From Streptomyces sp. MspMP-M5 (GTDB lineage: Bacteria; Actinomycetota; Actinomycetes; Streptomycetales; Streptomycetaceae): 64,000 nucleotides of DNA. Made by a program: the position numbers and the translations under genes. Positions within the stretch are counted from its first letter, which is position 1, and each line of letters opens with the position of its first letter. This document shows, piece by piece, positions 1 through 10,786 of the stretch. Location: contig NZ_KB891891.1 in assembly GCF_000373585.1 (NCBI RefSeq), positions 1 through 64,000 on the forward strand, read 5' to 3'. The notes beneath the pieces were generated by a model, which was given only the letters and a program-made list of their open reading frames with translations, searched no databases and had not been told where the DNA came from.

Positions 1-747
1 ATCGAGACCAAGGGCGGCATCATGACCAAGCTGATCGAGCGCAACACCACGATCCCGACGAAGCGTTCGGAGATCTTCACCACGGCCGAGGACAACCAGC
101 CGTCCGTGCAGATCCAGGTCTACCAGGGCGAGCGCGAGATCGCGGCGTACAACAAGAAGCTCGGGATGTTCGAGCTGACCGGTCTGCCGCCGGCGCCGCG
201 CGGCGTCCCGCAGATCGAGGTCTCCTTCGACATCGACGCCAACGGCATCATGCACGTGACCGCCAAGGACCTGGGCACGGGCAAGGAGCAGAAGATGACC
301 GTCACCGGCGGCTCCTCGCTGCCGAAGGACGAGGTCGACCGGATGCGTGAGGAGGCCGAGCGGTACGCGGAGGAGGACCACAAGCGCCGCGAGGCCGCCG
401 AGACCCGCAACCAGGGCGAGCAGCTGGTCTACCAGACCGAGAAGTTCCTCAAGGACAACGAGGACAAGGTGCCCGCCGAGGTCAAGACCGAGGTCGAGAC
501 CGCCGTCGGCGAGCTGAAGGAGAAGCTCAAGGGCGAGGACACCGCCGAGATCCGCACCGCGTCGGAGAAGGTCGCGGCCGTCTCGCAGAAGCTGGGCCAG
601 GCCATGTACGCCGACGCCCAGGCCGCCCAGGGCGCGGCCGGCGGCGAGGGCGCGCAGGCCGGCGGCCAGCAGCCCAAGGCCGAGGACGACGTCGTCGACG
701 CCGAGATCGTCGACGACGAGAAGCCCAAGAAGGACGGTGCGGCGTGA
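1..747 (+). CDS. dnaK: Chaperone DnaK (Hsp70), C-terminal part, cut by window edge
   Basis: The reading frame is open from base 1 and gives 248 residues, beginning in the substrate-binding beta domain (ETKGGIMTKLIERNTTIP, then the QPSVQIQVYQGERE segment). It continues through the helical lid and ends in an acidic tail (DDVVDAEIVDDEKPKKDGAA). The ATPase domain lies outside the window. DnaK is the ATP-driven cytoplasmic Hsp70 that binds unfolded peptides with DnaJ and GrpE. The stop overlaps the grpE start (GTGA), and dnaJ and hspR follow, the standard actinobacterial dnaK operon. The operon promoter, expected to carry a HAIR operator, is upstream of the window. Confidence 0.98.
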   Translation: METKGGIMTKLIERNTTIPTKRSEIFTTAEDNQPSVQIQVYQGEREIAAYNKKLGMFELTGLPPAPRGVPQIEVSFDIDANGIMHVTAKDLGTGKEQKMTVTGGSSLPKDEVDRMREEAERYAEEDHKRREAAETRNQGEQLVYQTEKFLKDNEDKVPAEVKTEVETAVGELKEKLKGEDTAEIRTASEKVAAVSQKLGQAMYADAQAAQGAAGGEGAQAGGQQPKAEDDVVDAEIVDDEKPKKDGAA

Positions 748-1430
748 CGGAGGAGACCCCGGGCTTCGAGGAGAAGCCCGACGTCCCTTCCGATGCCGCT
801 TCCGAAGACGCGGCACGGGCCGAGTCCGCCGACACGGCGGGCTCGGCCCCGGCCGGGGACGTCCAGGACGTAGCGCTCCAGGCCCAGCTGGACCAGGTGC
901 GCACCGCGCTCAACGAGCGCACCGCCGACCTCCAGCGGCTCCAGGCGGAGTACCAGAACTACCGCCGCCGGGTGGAGCGCGACCGCGTGACGGTCAAGGA
1001 GGTCGCGGTCGCCAACCTGCTCTCCGAGCTGCTGCCGGTGCTCGACGACATCGGCCGGGCCCGGGAGCACGGCGAACTGGTCGGCGGCTTCAAGTCGGTC
1101 GGCGAGTCGCTGGAGACCGTGGTCGCCAAGCTCGGCCTGCAGCAGTTCGGCAAGGAGGGCGAGCCCTTCGACCCGACGATCCACGAAGCGCTGATGCACT
1201 CGTACGCGCCGGACGTCACGGAGACGACATGCGTCGCCATCCTGCAGCCCGGGTATCGCATCGGTGAGCGCACGATCCGCCCCGCGCGGGTCGCGGTCGC
1301 CGAGCCGCAGCCGGGCGCGCAGGGCGCCAAGTCCGCCTCCGACGAGGACGCCAAGGGTGCCAAGGGCGGCAAGGGAGCCAAGGGTGCCAAGGCTGCGGAC
1401 AAGGAGAACGGTGGCCCGGACGAGGGCTGA
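744..1430 (+). CDS. grpE: Nucleotide exchange factor GrpE
   Basis: This 228-residue protein has a disordered acidic N-terminus, a long helical segment (about residues 35-80, with LQAEYQNYRRRVERDR) and the GrpE beta domain ending in PGYRIGERTIRPARVAVAEP. GrpE releases ADP from DnaK. It starts with GTG overlapping the dnaK stop by four bases, so the two are probably translationally coupled. The C-terminus carries a Lys/Gly/Ala-rich low-complexity tail (repeated AKGAKGGKGAKGAK) of the kind often seen in streptomycete GrpE. The 45-nt gap to dnaJ shows no terminator. Confidence 0.97.
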   Translation: MTEETPGFEEKPDVPSDAASEDAARAESADTAGSAPAGDVQDVALQAQLDQVRTALNERTADLQRLQAEYQNYRRRVERDRVTVKEVAVANLLSELLPVLDDIGRAREHGELVGGFKSVGESLETVVAKLGLQQFGKEGEPFDPTIHEALMHSYAPDVTETTCVAILQPGYRIGERTIRPARVAVAEPQPGAQGAKSASDEDAKGAKGGKGAKGAKAADKENGGPDEG

Positions 1431-1475
1431 TGTACGGGCCGACGTGACGACCGCCCGGAAGGAGGGACGTCGGGG

Positions 1476-2648
1476 ATGAGCACCAAGGACTTCGTCGAGA
1501 AGGACTACTACAAGGTCCTCGGCGTCCCGAAGGACGCCACCGAGGCGGAGATCAAGAAGGCGTACCGCAAGCTGGCCCGGGAGAACCACCCGGACGCCAA
1601 CAAGGGCGACGCCAAGGCCGAGGAGCGCTTCAAGGAGATCTCCGAGGCCAACGACGTACTCGGCGACGCCAAGCGCCGCAAGGAGTACGACGAGGCCCGG
1701 GCGCTGTTCGGCAACGGCGGCTTCCGGGCCGGCCCCGGCGGGGGCGGGAGCTTCAACTTCGACCTCGGCGACCTCTTCGGGGGCGCCGGGGGCGCGGGCG
1801 GCTCCGGCGGTTTCGGCGGCGGGCTCGGGGACGTCTTCGGCGGCCTGTTCAACCGCGGCGGCGGCGCCGGCACCCGTACGCAGCCGCGCCGAGGCCAGGA
1901 CATCGAGTCCGAGGTGACGCTCAGCTTCACCGAGGCGGTCGACGGGGCCACGGTCCCGCTGCGGATGTCCAGCCAGGCGCCCTGCAAGGCGTGCTCCGGC
2001 ACCGGCGACAAAAACGGTACGCCTCGGGTCTGCCCGACCTGTGTCGGCACCGGCCAGGTCAGCCGGGGCGCGGGCGGCGGCTTCTCGCTCACCGACCCGT
2101 GCGCCGACTGCAAGGGCCGCGGCCTGATCGCCCAGGAGCCCTGCGAGGTCTGCAAGGGCAGCGGGCGCGCGTCCAGCGCCCGCACGATGCAGGTCCGCAT
2201 CCCCGCGGGCGTCTCGGACGGGCAGCGCATCCGGCTGCGCGGCAAGGGCGGCCCCGGCGAGCACGGCGGTCCGGCCGGTGATCTGTACGTGGTCGTCCAT
2301 GTGGGCGCCCACCCGGTCTTCGGCCGCAAGGGCGACAACCTCACCGTCACGGTGCCGGTCACCTTCCCGGAGGCCGCGCTCGGCGGCGAGATCAAGGTGC
2401 CGACGCTGGGCGGCCCGGCGGTCACGCTCAAGCTGCCGGCCGGCACGCCCAACGGACGCACGATGCGGGCCCGCGGCAAGGGCGCGGCCCGCAAGGACGG
2501 CACCCGCGGTGATCTGCTGGTCACCATAGAGGTCGTCGTTCCCGGGGACCTCGGCGACAAGGCGAAGGAAGCGCTGGAGTCCTATCGCGAGGCGACCGCG
2601 GGCCCCGACCCGCGGGCGGAGCTGTTCCAGGCCGCGAAGGGAGCATGA
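1476..2648 (+). CDS. dnaJ: Chaperone DnaJ (Hsp40 co-chaperone)
   Basis: The 390-residue protein has the full class I DnaJ layout. A J domain starts at YYKVLGV and carries the HPD motif (ENHPDANKGD). A Gly/Phe-rich linker follows at about residues 75-130. Four zinc-binding CxxCxGxG repeats are present (CKACSGTG, CPTCVGTG, CADCKGRG, CEVCKGSG), then the C-terminal substrate-binding domains. It delivers clients to DnaK and stimulates its ATPase. The ATG is preceded by a strong ribosome binding site (GGAAGGAGGG). The last base of its stop is one base from the hspR start, so the two are cotranscribed. Confidence 0.98.
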   Translation: MSTKDFVEKDYYKVLGVPKDATEAEIKKAYRKLARENHPDANKGDAKAEERFKEISEANDVLGDAKRRKEYDEARALFGNGGFRAGPGGGGSFNFDLGDLFGGAGGAGGSGGFGGGLGDVFGGLFNRGGGAGTRTQPRRGQDIESEVTLSFTEAVDGATVPLRMSSQAPCKACSGTGDKNGTPRVCPTCVGTGQVSRGAGGGFSLTDPCADCKGRGLIAQEPCEVCKGSGRASSARTMQVRIPAGVSDGQRIRLRGKGGPGEHGGPAGDLYVVVHVGAHPVFGRKGDNLTVTVPVTFPEAALGGEIKVPTLGGPAVTLKLPAGTPNGRTMRARGKGAARKDGTRGDLLVTIEVVVPGDLGDKAKEALESYREATAGPDPRAELFQAAKGA

Positions 2649-2649
2649 G

Positions 2650-3105
2650 ATGGACAGCCGGGGCGGGCAGCGTCGTAACCCCTTTGAACTGACCGACGAA
2701 TCGCCGGTGTACGTCATCTCCGTCGCGGCCCAGCTCTCCGGCCTGCACCCGCAGACCCTGCGGCAGTACGACCGCCTGGGCCTGGTCTCGCCCGACCGCA
2801 CGGCCGGGCGGGGCCGGCGCTACTCCGCCCGCGACATCGAACTGCTGCGTACCGTCCAGCAGTTGTCGCAGGAGGAGGGCATCAACCTCGCCGGCATCAA
2901 GCGCATCATCGAGCTGGAGAACCAGGTCGCGGCCCTCCAGCAGCGGGTCGCCGAGCTGCAGGGCGCCCTGGAGGGCGCGGCCAGCGCGATGCGGCAGCGG
3001 GAGGCGGCGGTGCACGCCTCCTACCGTCGCGACCTGGTGCCGTATCAGGACGTGCAGCAGTCCAGTGCGCTGGTGGTCTGGCGGCCCAAGCGGTCCTCCG
3101 AGTAG
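2650..3105 (+). CDS. hspR: Heat-shock repressor HspR (MerR family)
   Basis: This 151-residue MerR-family regulator has an N-terminal winged helix (VYVISVAAQLSGLHPQTLRQYDRLGL, wing around GRGRRYSARD) and a coiled coil (about residues 85-120, IIELENQVAALQQRVAELQ). In Streptomyces HspR represses the dnaK operon, clpB and lon by binding HAIR inverted repeats with DnaK as co-repressor. The autoregulatory position as last gene of the dnaK operon fits, and a HAIR copy is visible upstream of clpB at 5164-5182. A strong hairpin follows the gene. Confidence 0.97.
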   Translation: MDSRGGQRRNPFELTDESPVYVISVAAQLSGLHPQTLRQYDRLGLVSPDRTAGRGRRYSARDIELLRTVQQLSQEEGINLAGIKRIIELENQVAALQQRVAELQGALEGAASAMRQREAAVHASYRRDLVPYQDVQQSSALVVWRPKRSSE

Positions 3106-3122
3106 GGCCGTTGCGGACGCGA

Positions 3123-3159
3123 CGAAGGGCCGGGGTGGGCACACCACCCCGGCCCTTCG
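3123..3159. terminator. Hairpin terminator between hspR and convergent minus-strand gene
   Basis: Perfect 16-bp inverted repeat (CGAAGGGCCGGGGTGG and its complement) with a 5-nt loop. It lies 17 bp after the hspR stop and before the end of the convergent gene at 3175, so it can serve both directions. It has no T-run, as is usual in Streptomyces. Confidence 0.85.
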
Positions 3160-3174
3160 CCGTGCCGCCGGCGG

Positions 3175-3579
3175 TCAGCAGCCGTTGTACCCCGCTGTCG
3201 GCATCGACAGCCGCCGGTGCACCTGCGACTTCATCGCCAGGGTGTAGACCGGTTCGTCCAGGTCGGCGGTCTCCAGCCGGACCCCCGCGGCCGCGCACCG
3301 CGCGCCGAACTCCTCGGCGCCGTCGATGGCGTACTCCAGCGCCCGCCGGTTGGGCGTGACGAACACATCGACCAGGCCCTCTTCGACGTCGTGCCACAGC
3401 GCGCCGTGGTCGGCGCGCAGCTGGTGCAGGCTGAGCTGGCAGGTCAGGCGGTAGTCACGGGCCGCCGCCCACTGTTTGCACATGGCGTGCTGGCTGCGGT
3501 CGTCGACCAGGAACGGATCCTCGTCCAGTTCGGACAGCGGCATCAGGCAGGCGATCGCCGTCACTCGGACCGAGTTCAT
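3175..3579 (-). CDS. Conserved-looking small hypothetical protein (134 aa)
   Basis: I do not recognise the family. The protein starts MNSVRVTAIACLMPLSE and has a mixed alpha/beta composition with four cysteines spread through it. No signal peptide or membrane segment is visible. Its start (ATG at 3577-3579) overlaps by four bases (ATGA) the stop of the upstream zinc-ribbon frame at 3576-3824, suggesting translational coupling. Third-position GC bias runs through the frame. It converges on hspR and shares the terminator hairpin at 3123-3159. Confidence 0.6.
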   Translation of the reverse strand: MNSVRVTAIACLMPLSELDEDPFLVDDRSQHAMCKQWAAARDYRLTCQLSLHQLRADHGALWHDVEEGLVDVFVTPNRRALEYAIDGAEEFGARCAAAGVRLETADLDEPVYTLAMKSQVHRRLSMPTAGYNGC

Positions 3580-3824
3580 CGTGCCCTCCGGGGCGTGGCG
3601 ACTGTGGGGGCGACGATACCCCCGCCGGAGGCCCGGGGTGGAGGGGCGACGCCGGGCGGCGAGGCATATCCGCAGGCGTGGCAGATCTTCCAGCCGTCCT
3701 GGTTCACGGCCAACTGGCCGCCGCAGCGGGGGCAGTTCTCCGCGGACGGGCGGGGGCGGACCGTCCGCCTGCGGGGGCGACGGCGCGGAACGGTCGTCGT
3801 GGTGCTGCCCAATGCCGACGCCAT
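3576..3824 (-). CDS. Small zinc-ribbon protein, putative
   Basis: An 82-residue frame starts at MASALGSTTTT. After a basic Pro/Arg stretch it carries a two-knuckle zinc ribbon: CPRCGGQLAV, then about 11 residues later CHACGYA. The frame stays open upstream to about 3977, so the true start is uncertain. Support comes from the clear CxxC...CxxC ribbon and the ATGA overlap with the next gene. The function is unknown. It could be a small nucleic-acid- or protein-binding ribbon. Confidence 0.5.
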   Translation of the reverse strand: MASALGSTTTTVPRRRPRRRTVRPRPSAENCPRCGGQLAVNQDGWKICHACGYASPPGVAPPPRASGGGIVAPTVATPRRAR

Positions 3825-4047
3825 GCGGCCTCCAGCTGCCGTCTTTGTGCCCGGGACAGGTCCGTTGCCGCTCGTCGTTGCGCGGAGGTGTTCGGTTCCT
3901 GTCGTTCTTGAGTACCAGGTGGGCGCGCGTCGGCGGATCCACGGGGTCCGGTTTCGGCCAGGTCCGGACCTGGCCACGGCGGCGGGGAGTACGGGGCGTA
4001 CGAGCTTTACGGGGCGGGGTGTCGGCAGAAGGGGCCGTGGCGGGCCT

Positions 4048-4452
4048 TCAGACCCGGCCGAGCGCCTTGGTCACCGCGATCTCGATCATGACGCGGTCGG
4101 GGTTGGGCTCCGGGGTCCGGCCGTACCGCTCGGCGTACCGGCGCACCGCGTCGGCCACCGTCACGGCGTCCGTCCGCACCCGGGCGACGCCCTCCAGGGT
4201 CGCCCAGCGGCCGCGGTCCACCTGGCAGACCGCCACCCGCGCCCCGTCGGCGCCGGCCGCGAGGATGTTCCTGACCTTGGTGCTGTCCTTGCGCGTGATG
4301 ATCCGCGCGATCCGCTGCCCGGCGTCGTAGGTCACACCGACCGGGACGACGTGTGGGGTGCCGTCGGTCCGCAGGGTCGTGAGGGTCGGCATCTGGTACT
4401 CGCCCCAGAAGGCGAGGTACTCGGGGGAGAGGGCGGAGAGGTCGTGGGCCAT
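4048..4452 (-). CDS. PPOX-class F420-dependent oxidoreductase family protein
   Basis: This 134-residue protein has the pyridoxamine-phosphate-oxidase-like split-barrel pattern: LAFWGEYQMPTLTTLRTDGTPHVVPVGVTYDAG, then TRKDSTKVRNILAAG and RGRWATLEGVARVRTD. Such short actinobacterial proteins commonly bind F420 or FMN and act on small redox substrates. The specific substrate cannot be read here. The frame opens seven codons earlier at a GTG (4473), but the ATG at 4452 is preferred. A TACCCT -10-like hexamer (minus strand of 4460-4465) ends 7 nt before it, so the mRNA may be leaderless. Confidence 0.85.
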   Translation of the reverse strand: MAHDLSALSPEYLAFWGEYQMPTLTTLRTDGTPHVVPVGVTYDAGQRIARIITRKDSTKVRNILAAGADGARVAVCQVDRGRWATLEGVARVRTDAVTVADAVRRYAERYGRTPEPNPDRVMIEIAVTKALGRV

Positions 4453-4494
4453 GGGGGCCAGGGTAGTTGGCACGGTGCCCGGCCGGTCATGGCA

Positions 4495-5079
4495 TCACAG
4501 GAAGTCGGCCGTCTCCAGGTCGAAGGAGAAGGGGGCGGGGAGGGGGAGGGGTGTGCCGAAGCGGACGGAGTGCCGCACCAGATAGTCGCCGTCGGACGGC
4601 CGGCTGTGGAGCGTGGCGGTGGCCCGTTCGCGGTCGATCAGCAGATAGAGCGGGACGGCCCCGAGGGCGTAGCTGCGGCACTTGGCGATCCGGTCGAGCT
4701 CCGGCCGGTCGCCGGTGATCTCGGCGACCATCCTGAGTTCTCCGTCTGGGCGCCACCACGGTGGTGCGCCCCGGAATTCCCGGCGGCCCACGACCGTCAG
4801 GTCAGGGATCAGGTGGTTGTCCGGGTGCGGGCCGTGCGAGGGCAGGACCAGGCCCTTGCGGGCGGAGATGCTGATCTCGGGGCACTCCCGTACCAGTTGC
4901 CTGGTGAGTTCGCTCCAGCAGTGCTCATGCCTGCCTTCCTGGGCCGTTGTCACCACCATCTCCCCCTCGACCAGCTGGGCCCTGATGACCTCCGGTGCTG
5001 CCGCGTCCAGCTCGTGGAAGATCTCCAGCAGGATGGCGGACTGCTGGTCGACGTCGTACGCCGTGCGCTCTGCGGTCAT
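4495..5079 (-). CDS. Uma2-family (DUF820) PD-(D/E)XK-like protein
   Basis: The 194-residue protein starts at MTAERTAYDVD. It shows the Uma2/DUF820 core: a variant substrate loop (ARKGLVLPSHGPHPDNHLIPDLTVV), then MVAEITGD...DRIAKCRSYALGAVPLYLLIDRE. This matches the acidic and lysine positions of the restriction-endonuclease-like fold. Streptomyces carry many paralogues with no settled function. The start at 5079 is preferred over the longer frame to 5127 because the extension (PLSPQGRRPRGTLTL) looks untranslated. It is divergent from clpB. Confidence 0.85.
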   Translation of the reverse strand: MTAERTAYDVDQQSAILLEIFHELDAAAPEVIRAQLVEGEMVVTTAQEGRHEHCWSELTRQLVRECPEISISARKGLVLPSHGPHPDNHLIPDLTVVGRREFRGAPPWWRPDGELRMVAEITGDRPELDRIAKCRSYALGAVPLYLLIDRERATATLHSRPSDGDYLVRHSVRFGTPLPLPAPFSFDLETADFL

Positions 5080-5163
5080 GAGCGTCAGCGTGCCGCGCGG
5101 CCGCCTGCCCTGCGGCGAAAGCGGCAAGGTTCACCCGCGGGAGAACCGGCATCCGAAAAGACA

Positions 5164-5182
5164 TTGAGTGGAATAGACTCAA
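5164..5182. promoter_or_regulatory. HAIR operator (HspR-binding inverted repeat) upstream of clpB
   Basis: TTGAGT-N7-ACTCAA is present, a near-consensus HAIR element (consensus CTTGAGT-N7-ACTCAAG; the outer C and G are A and C here). It lies about 80 bp before clpB. Since hspR is in the same window, HspR/DnaK repression of clpB is the straightforward reading. Confidence 0.9.
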
Positions 5183-5260
5183 CTTATCGCACGTTGGCAA
5201 CGTCAGGATTGGATAGGGAGGCGCACCGAGCGCCGGATCGCACGAGGAGGAAAAGGCAGA

Positions 5261-7918
<2,658 letters not shown>

Positions 7919-8048
7919 CGGCCTGACGGCCGGACGCCGCGCCGCCGCCCCCGCCTCCCCCCGTATGCGCCGCTCCGCCGTCCCGGGGTTGCCAGGACCG
8001 GGCGCGTATGGGGGAGGATGGCAGAGACCATACGAAGGGAATTCCACG

Positions 8049-8582
8049 GTGAGCATCGACCCGTCCTCGATTCCGAATTTCGGGGGCCAGCCCGAACCTC
8101 AGCCGTCGGGGCCTGAGGGTCCCGTCGTCCCCGACCAGGACCTGGTCAAGCAGCTCCTTGAGCAGATGGAGCTGAAGTACGTCGTCGACGAGGAGGGTGA
8201 CCTCGCCGCCCCGTGGGAGCAGTTCCGCACGTACTTCATGTTCCGCGGTGAGGCGGAGCAGGAGATCTTCTCCGTCCGTACGTTCTACGACCGTGTCCAC
8301 GGCATCGAAGAGAAGCTGAAGCTGCTGGAGGCGATCGACGACTGGAACCGTCGGACGCTCTGGCCGAAGGTGTACACCCACACCCACGACGACGGCAGTG
8401 TCCGTCTGATCGGTGAGGCATCGATGCTGGTCGGCACCGGTGTCTCGCTCGAACACTTTGTGTCGAGCACGGTCAGCTGGGTGCGTGCCTCGATCGAATT
8501 CGACAGGTGGCTCGTCGAGCAGCTCGGTCTGGAGGCCGAGATCGAAGGCGACGCCGACAAGCCGGGCGACGACGAGGACTGA
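8049..8582 (+). CDS. YbjN-domain protein
   Basis: This 177-residue protein starts at GTG 8049 behind a GAAGGGA ribosome binding site. The core (VKQLLEQMELKYVVDEEGDLAAPWEQFRTYFMF, then SVRTFYDR and LLEAIDDWNRRTLWPKVYTHT) matches the YbjN / type III secretion chaperone-like fold common in actinobacteria. The biochemical role is unknown, and YbjN proteins are usually treated as cytoplasmic regulators or chaperone-like proteins. A strong terminator hairpin follows directly. Confidence 0.85.
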   Translation: MSIDPSSIPNFGGQPEPQPSGPEGPVVPDQDLVKQLLEQMELKYVVDEEGDLAAPWEQFRTYFMFRGEAEQEIFSVRTFYDRVHGIEEKLKLLEAIDDWNRRTLWPKVYTHTHDDGSVRLIGEASMLVGTGVSLEHFVSSTVSWVRASIEFDRWLVEQLGLEAEIEGDADKPGDDED

Positions 8583-8602
8583 CTCCGTCCCGCACCCGGC
8601 TG

Positions 8603-8643
8603 CGCGGGCCCCGGTACCGATCCTTTCGGCACCGGGGCCCGCG
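8603..8643 (+). terminator. Hairpin terminator after YbjN gene
   Basis: A 13-bp perfect stem (CGCGGGCCCCGGT with complement 8631-8643), with further partial pairing towards the loop, lies 21 bp after the stop. Confidence 0.85.
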
Positions 8644-8802
8644 TGTGGGTGCGGGCGGGGGCGGGCAGGGGCGACTGTTTCGCAGCTGAACGAGGTTTGA
8701 TCGTCTTCTATCAGGCGCGGAACCATTGCGGCGCGTTTCTCGTCCGTATGCATGCGCATGTGCATGGCGGGCGCATGCGGAGCATGAGGGGGAGACCGGC
8801 CG

Positions 8803-9396
8803 GTGTCGATCGAGCTGCCTGGCGAACTTGTCTGGATCATGGACCTGATGGGTCTGGAATGGCCCGATATCGACGAGGACGAGCTACGTGCCTGGGCGGG
8901 CCATGTCCGCGAATTCGGCCAGGGGCTGAAGGAGAGCCACGACGGCACGGACTCCTTGGTGAAGGAGTTGTCGGAGGCGTACGAGGGCGCTTCCTACGAG
9001 GCGCTGCTCAGCCGTTGGGGACAGGCGTCCACCGGGCACATGACCGTGCTCACCAACGGCTGCGAGGTGCTGGCGACCGCCCTGGAGGCCGCGGCCGTGG
9101 GGGTCGTCGTGGCCAAGGGGGTCGTGATCGCCCAGCTGGTGGTCACGGCGGTCGAGATGATCGCGGCGGCCGAGGCGGCGGTGGCGACGCTGGGCATAGC
9201 CGCCGCCGCGGAGGCCGGGATCATCGAGGTCGGGAAGCGGCTCGTCCGCGCGGCCATCCAGGAGATCGAGGACCTGGTCATCGGCGAACTCGTCGCCACG
9301 GCCGTCGAACCACTGCAAACCGCTATCGAGGAGGCGGTGTCCGGCCTCGTCTTCAAGGGAGTCGAGGCGGCGCTGGGTCAGGGGGGCACGGCATGA
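8803..9396 (+). CDS. WXG100/CpnT-N-like T7SS secretion-associated protein
   Basis: The 197-residue protein starts at GTG 8803 after GGGGGAGA. Its first 40 residues (LPGELVWIMDLMGLEWPDIDEDELRAW) resemble the WXG100-like domain at the N-terminus of CpnT/TNT-type toxins. A helical region and a long alanine/valine-rich hydrophobic helix follow (about 85-145), then an amphipathic C-terminus. Such proteins accompany ESX-type (type VII) effectors. The ATGA overlap with the downstream toxin gene indicates coupled expression, and this protein may be its secretion partner. It carries no enzymatic motif. Confidence 0.7.
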   Translation: MSIELPGELVWIMDLMGLEWPDIDEDELRAWAGHVREFGQGLKESHDGTDSLVKELSEAYEGASYEALLSRWGQASTGHMTVLTNGCEVLATALEAAAVGVVVAKGVVIAQLVVTAVEMIAAAEAAVATLGIAAAAEAGIIEVGKRLVRAAIQEIEDLVIGELVATAVEPLQTAIEEAVSGLVFKGVEAALGQGGTA

Positions 9397-10397
9397 GCGG
9401 GGGGTTCCGGGCGCACCCGGAGAAGCTGGCGAGCGCGGCCAAGCGCGCGCACGGGCATGCCGAGCAGGTGGAGCACCACTCGCGCAACCTCGATGCGCGT
9501 ACACGGGGAAAGATGCTCGGCCGGGGGAAGTTCGGCCAGATCATCCAGCGCGCGGTCCGGCCGGTGATCGACTCGATGATCACCGACATGTCGAAGGCGA
9601 TGGCCAAGGGGCACCGGTCGATCGGCCACGGCCTGGAGATCACCAGCAAGAACCTCGATGACGCCGAGCGGGCTGTCATGCGGAGCATGAAAAACCGCGG
9701 CACCTCGCTGGGAGAGCACGGGGTGGACCTCAAGCCGGGCCAGTCCGTTCCCGGGAGGAAAGGGCTGCGCGGCCTGTACCAGCGGCGAGTGGACGAACGG
9801 GTCCAGGAACTGGACCGACAGGGCCACGGTGTCGGCCGTCACCTGAATGTGACGGACCAGCAGCTCAAGGACCGGCTCGGAACACCGGTCATGCAGGGGC
9901 CTGCGCACGCGCAGACGGTGGGCAAGGACCGCCTTGGCTATGTGCAGGGAACCGGCAAGATCGACCCGCTGCACGGCCCTGACGCACGGAACAGACTGAG
10001 TCCGCCGGACCTCTACTACGACGCGGAGAAGGGGCCTCCGAACAGGCACAAGTGCGATGCGCACGCCACCGCTTTCAGCGACGGCGAGTCATTCATGTAC
10101 GCCGAACAGCATGCGCGCAGCAGACTCGACCCGTCGAATCCGGGTCAACAGGTCATTGAATTCTCCCCGAGTGAGGCGTGGGGGCCTGGTTCACATGCCG
10201 GCCGGTTCCGTGGGTTTTATATCGACCCGGATAACCCGATGCGGCACGACGGTGCCATCAACTATCGGGAAGTCAATTTCAAAGACGCGACCATCAAGGC
10301 CATCTACAGGCCGGACGGGAATGGCGGTCATCGACTGCATACCATGTTCCCGGAAGCGTCCTACAAGCACAATCGCTCCAGGCATCAAGGTATATGA
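9393..10397 (+). CDS. Putative polymorphic toxin with uncharacterised C-terminal domain
   Basis: The 334-residue protein starts at ATG 9393, overlapping the previous stop (ATGA). Residues 1-110 are helical and basic, like ESX/T7SS effector heads (HPEKLASAAKRAHGHAEQVEHHS). A linker follows, and then a C-terminal domain from about residue 170. That domain contains NRHKCDAHATAFSDGESF, EAWGPGSHAGRFRGFYIDP, DGAINYREVNF and IYRPDGNG. The C-terminal third has lower GC and looser codon use than its neighbours, as expected for a swapped toxin tip. The domain family is not recognised; the conserved His, Tyr and Asp residues suggest an enzyme but do not name it. Immunity-type genes follow. Confidence 0.6.
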   Translation: MSGGFRAHPEKLASAAKRAHGHAEQVEHHSRNLDARTRGKMLGRGKFGQIIQRAVRPVIDSMITDMSKAMAKGHRSIGHGLEITSKNLDDAERAVMRSMKNRGTSLGEHGVDLKPGQSVPGRKGLRGLYQRRVDERVQELDRQGHGVGRHLNVTDQQLKDRLGTPVMQGPAHAQTVGKDRLGYVQGTGKIDPLHGPDARNRLSPPDLYYDAEKGPPNRHKCDAHATAFSDGESFMYAEQHARSRLDPSNPGQQVIEFSPSEAWGPGSHAGRFRGFYIDPDNPMRHDGAINYREVNFKDATIKAIYRPDGNGGHRLHTMFPEASYKHNRSRHQGI

Positions 10398-10427
10398 TGG
10401 CTTGGGGCGTTCAACGGGGAGCGGAAT

Positions 10428-10757
10428 GTGGTGACCGCGGTGCGCTGGACGGCATGGCAGATTCCTGGATGGCGTGAGGACGAGAGGCTGCGGACTTTCT
10501 ATAAGAATGCCTTTCATCCTGAGCTGATCAATGACATCGACGGCTGGAAGGGCGGCGCGACGGACGGCAGTGAACACGCGCGGCGGCTGCGGGCCAGCCT
10601 GGAGTATCTGCTGGAACAGCAGCCTGCTGACGTCGGGACCTGGCAGAGCATGACCAGGTACGCGTTCCATTCGGAGGGCGAGCTGTACGGCTATCTCCTC
10701 GCGCTGTACGAGTTCTTCTACGGCGACCGCAGAGAACCGCCCGTAGCGCCAGATTGA
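10428..10757 (+). CDS. Putative cognate immunity protein (109 aa)
   Basis: A small helical protein starts at GTG 10428 (or GTG 10431) behind GGGGAG, 30 bp after the toxin stop. Its C-terminal half (LEYLLEQQPADVGTWQSMTR, then EGELYGYLLALYEFFYG and PPVAPD) matches the C-terminal half of the next gene. Position directly after a polymorphic toxin, small size and paralogy with the neighbour all indicate an immunity role. The family name is not recognised. Confidence 0.6.
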   Translation: MVTAVRWTAWQIPGWREDERLRTFYKNAFHPELINDIDGWKGGATDGSEHARRLRASLEYLLEQQPADVGTWQSMTRYAFHSEGELYGYLLALYEFFYGDRREPPVAPD

Positions 10758-10786
10758 TGTCTTCGTTCCGAGAGGAATCTCCGTAT

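Noticed and set aside
429..2801. 790-aa minus-strand frame across grpE, dnaJ and hspR
   Set aside because: It lies opposite certain genes and encodes Arg/Ala/Leu-rich low complexity, a high-GC shadow.
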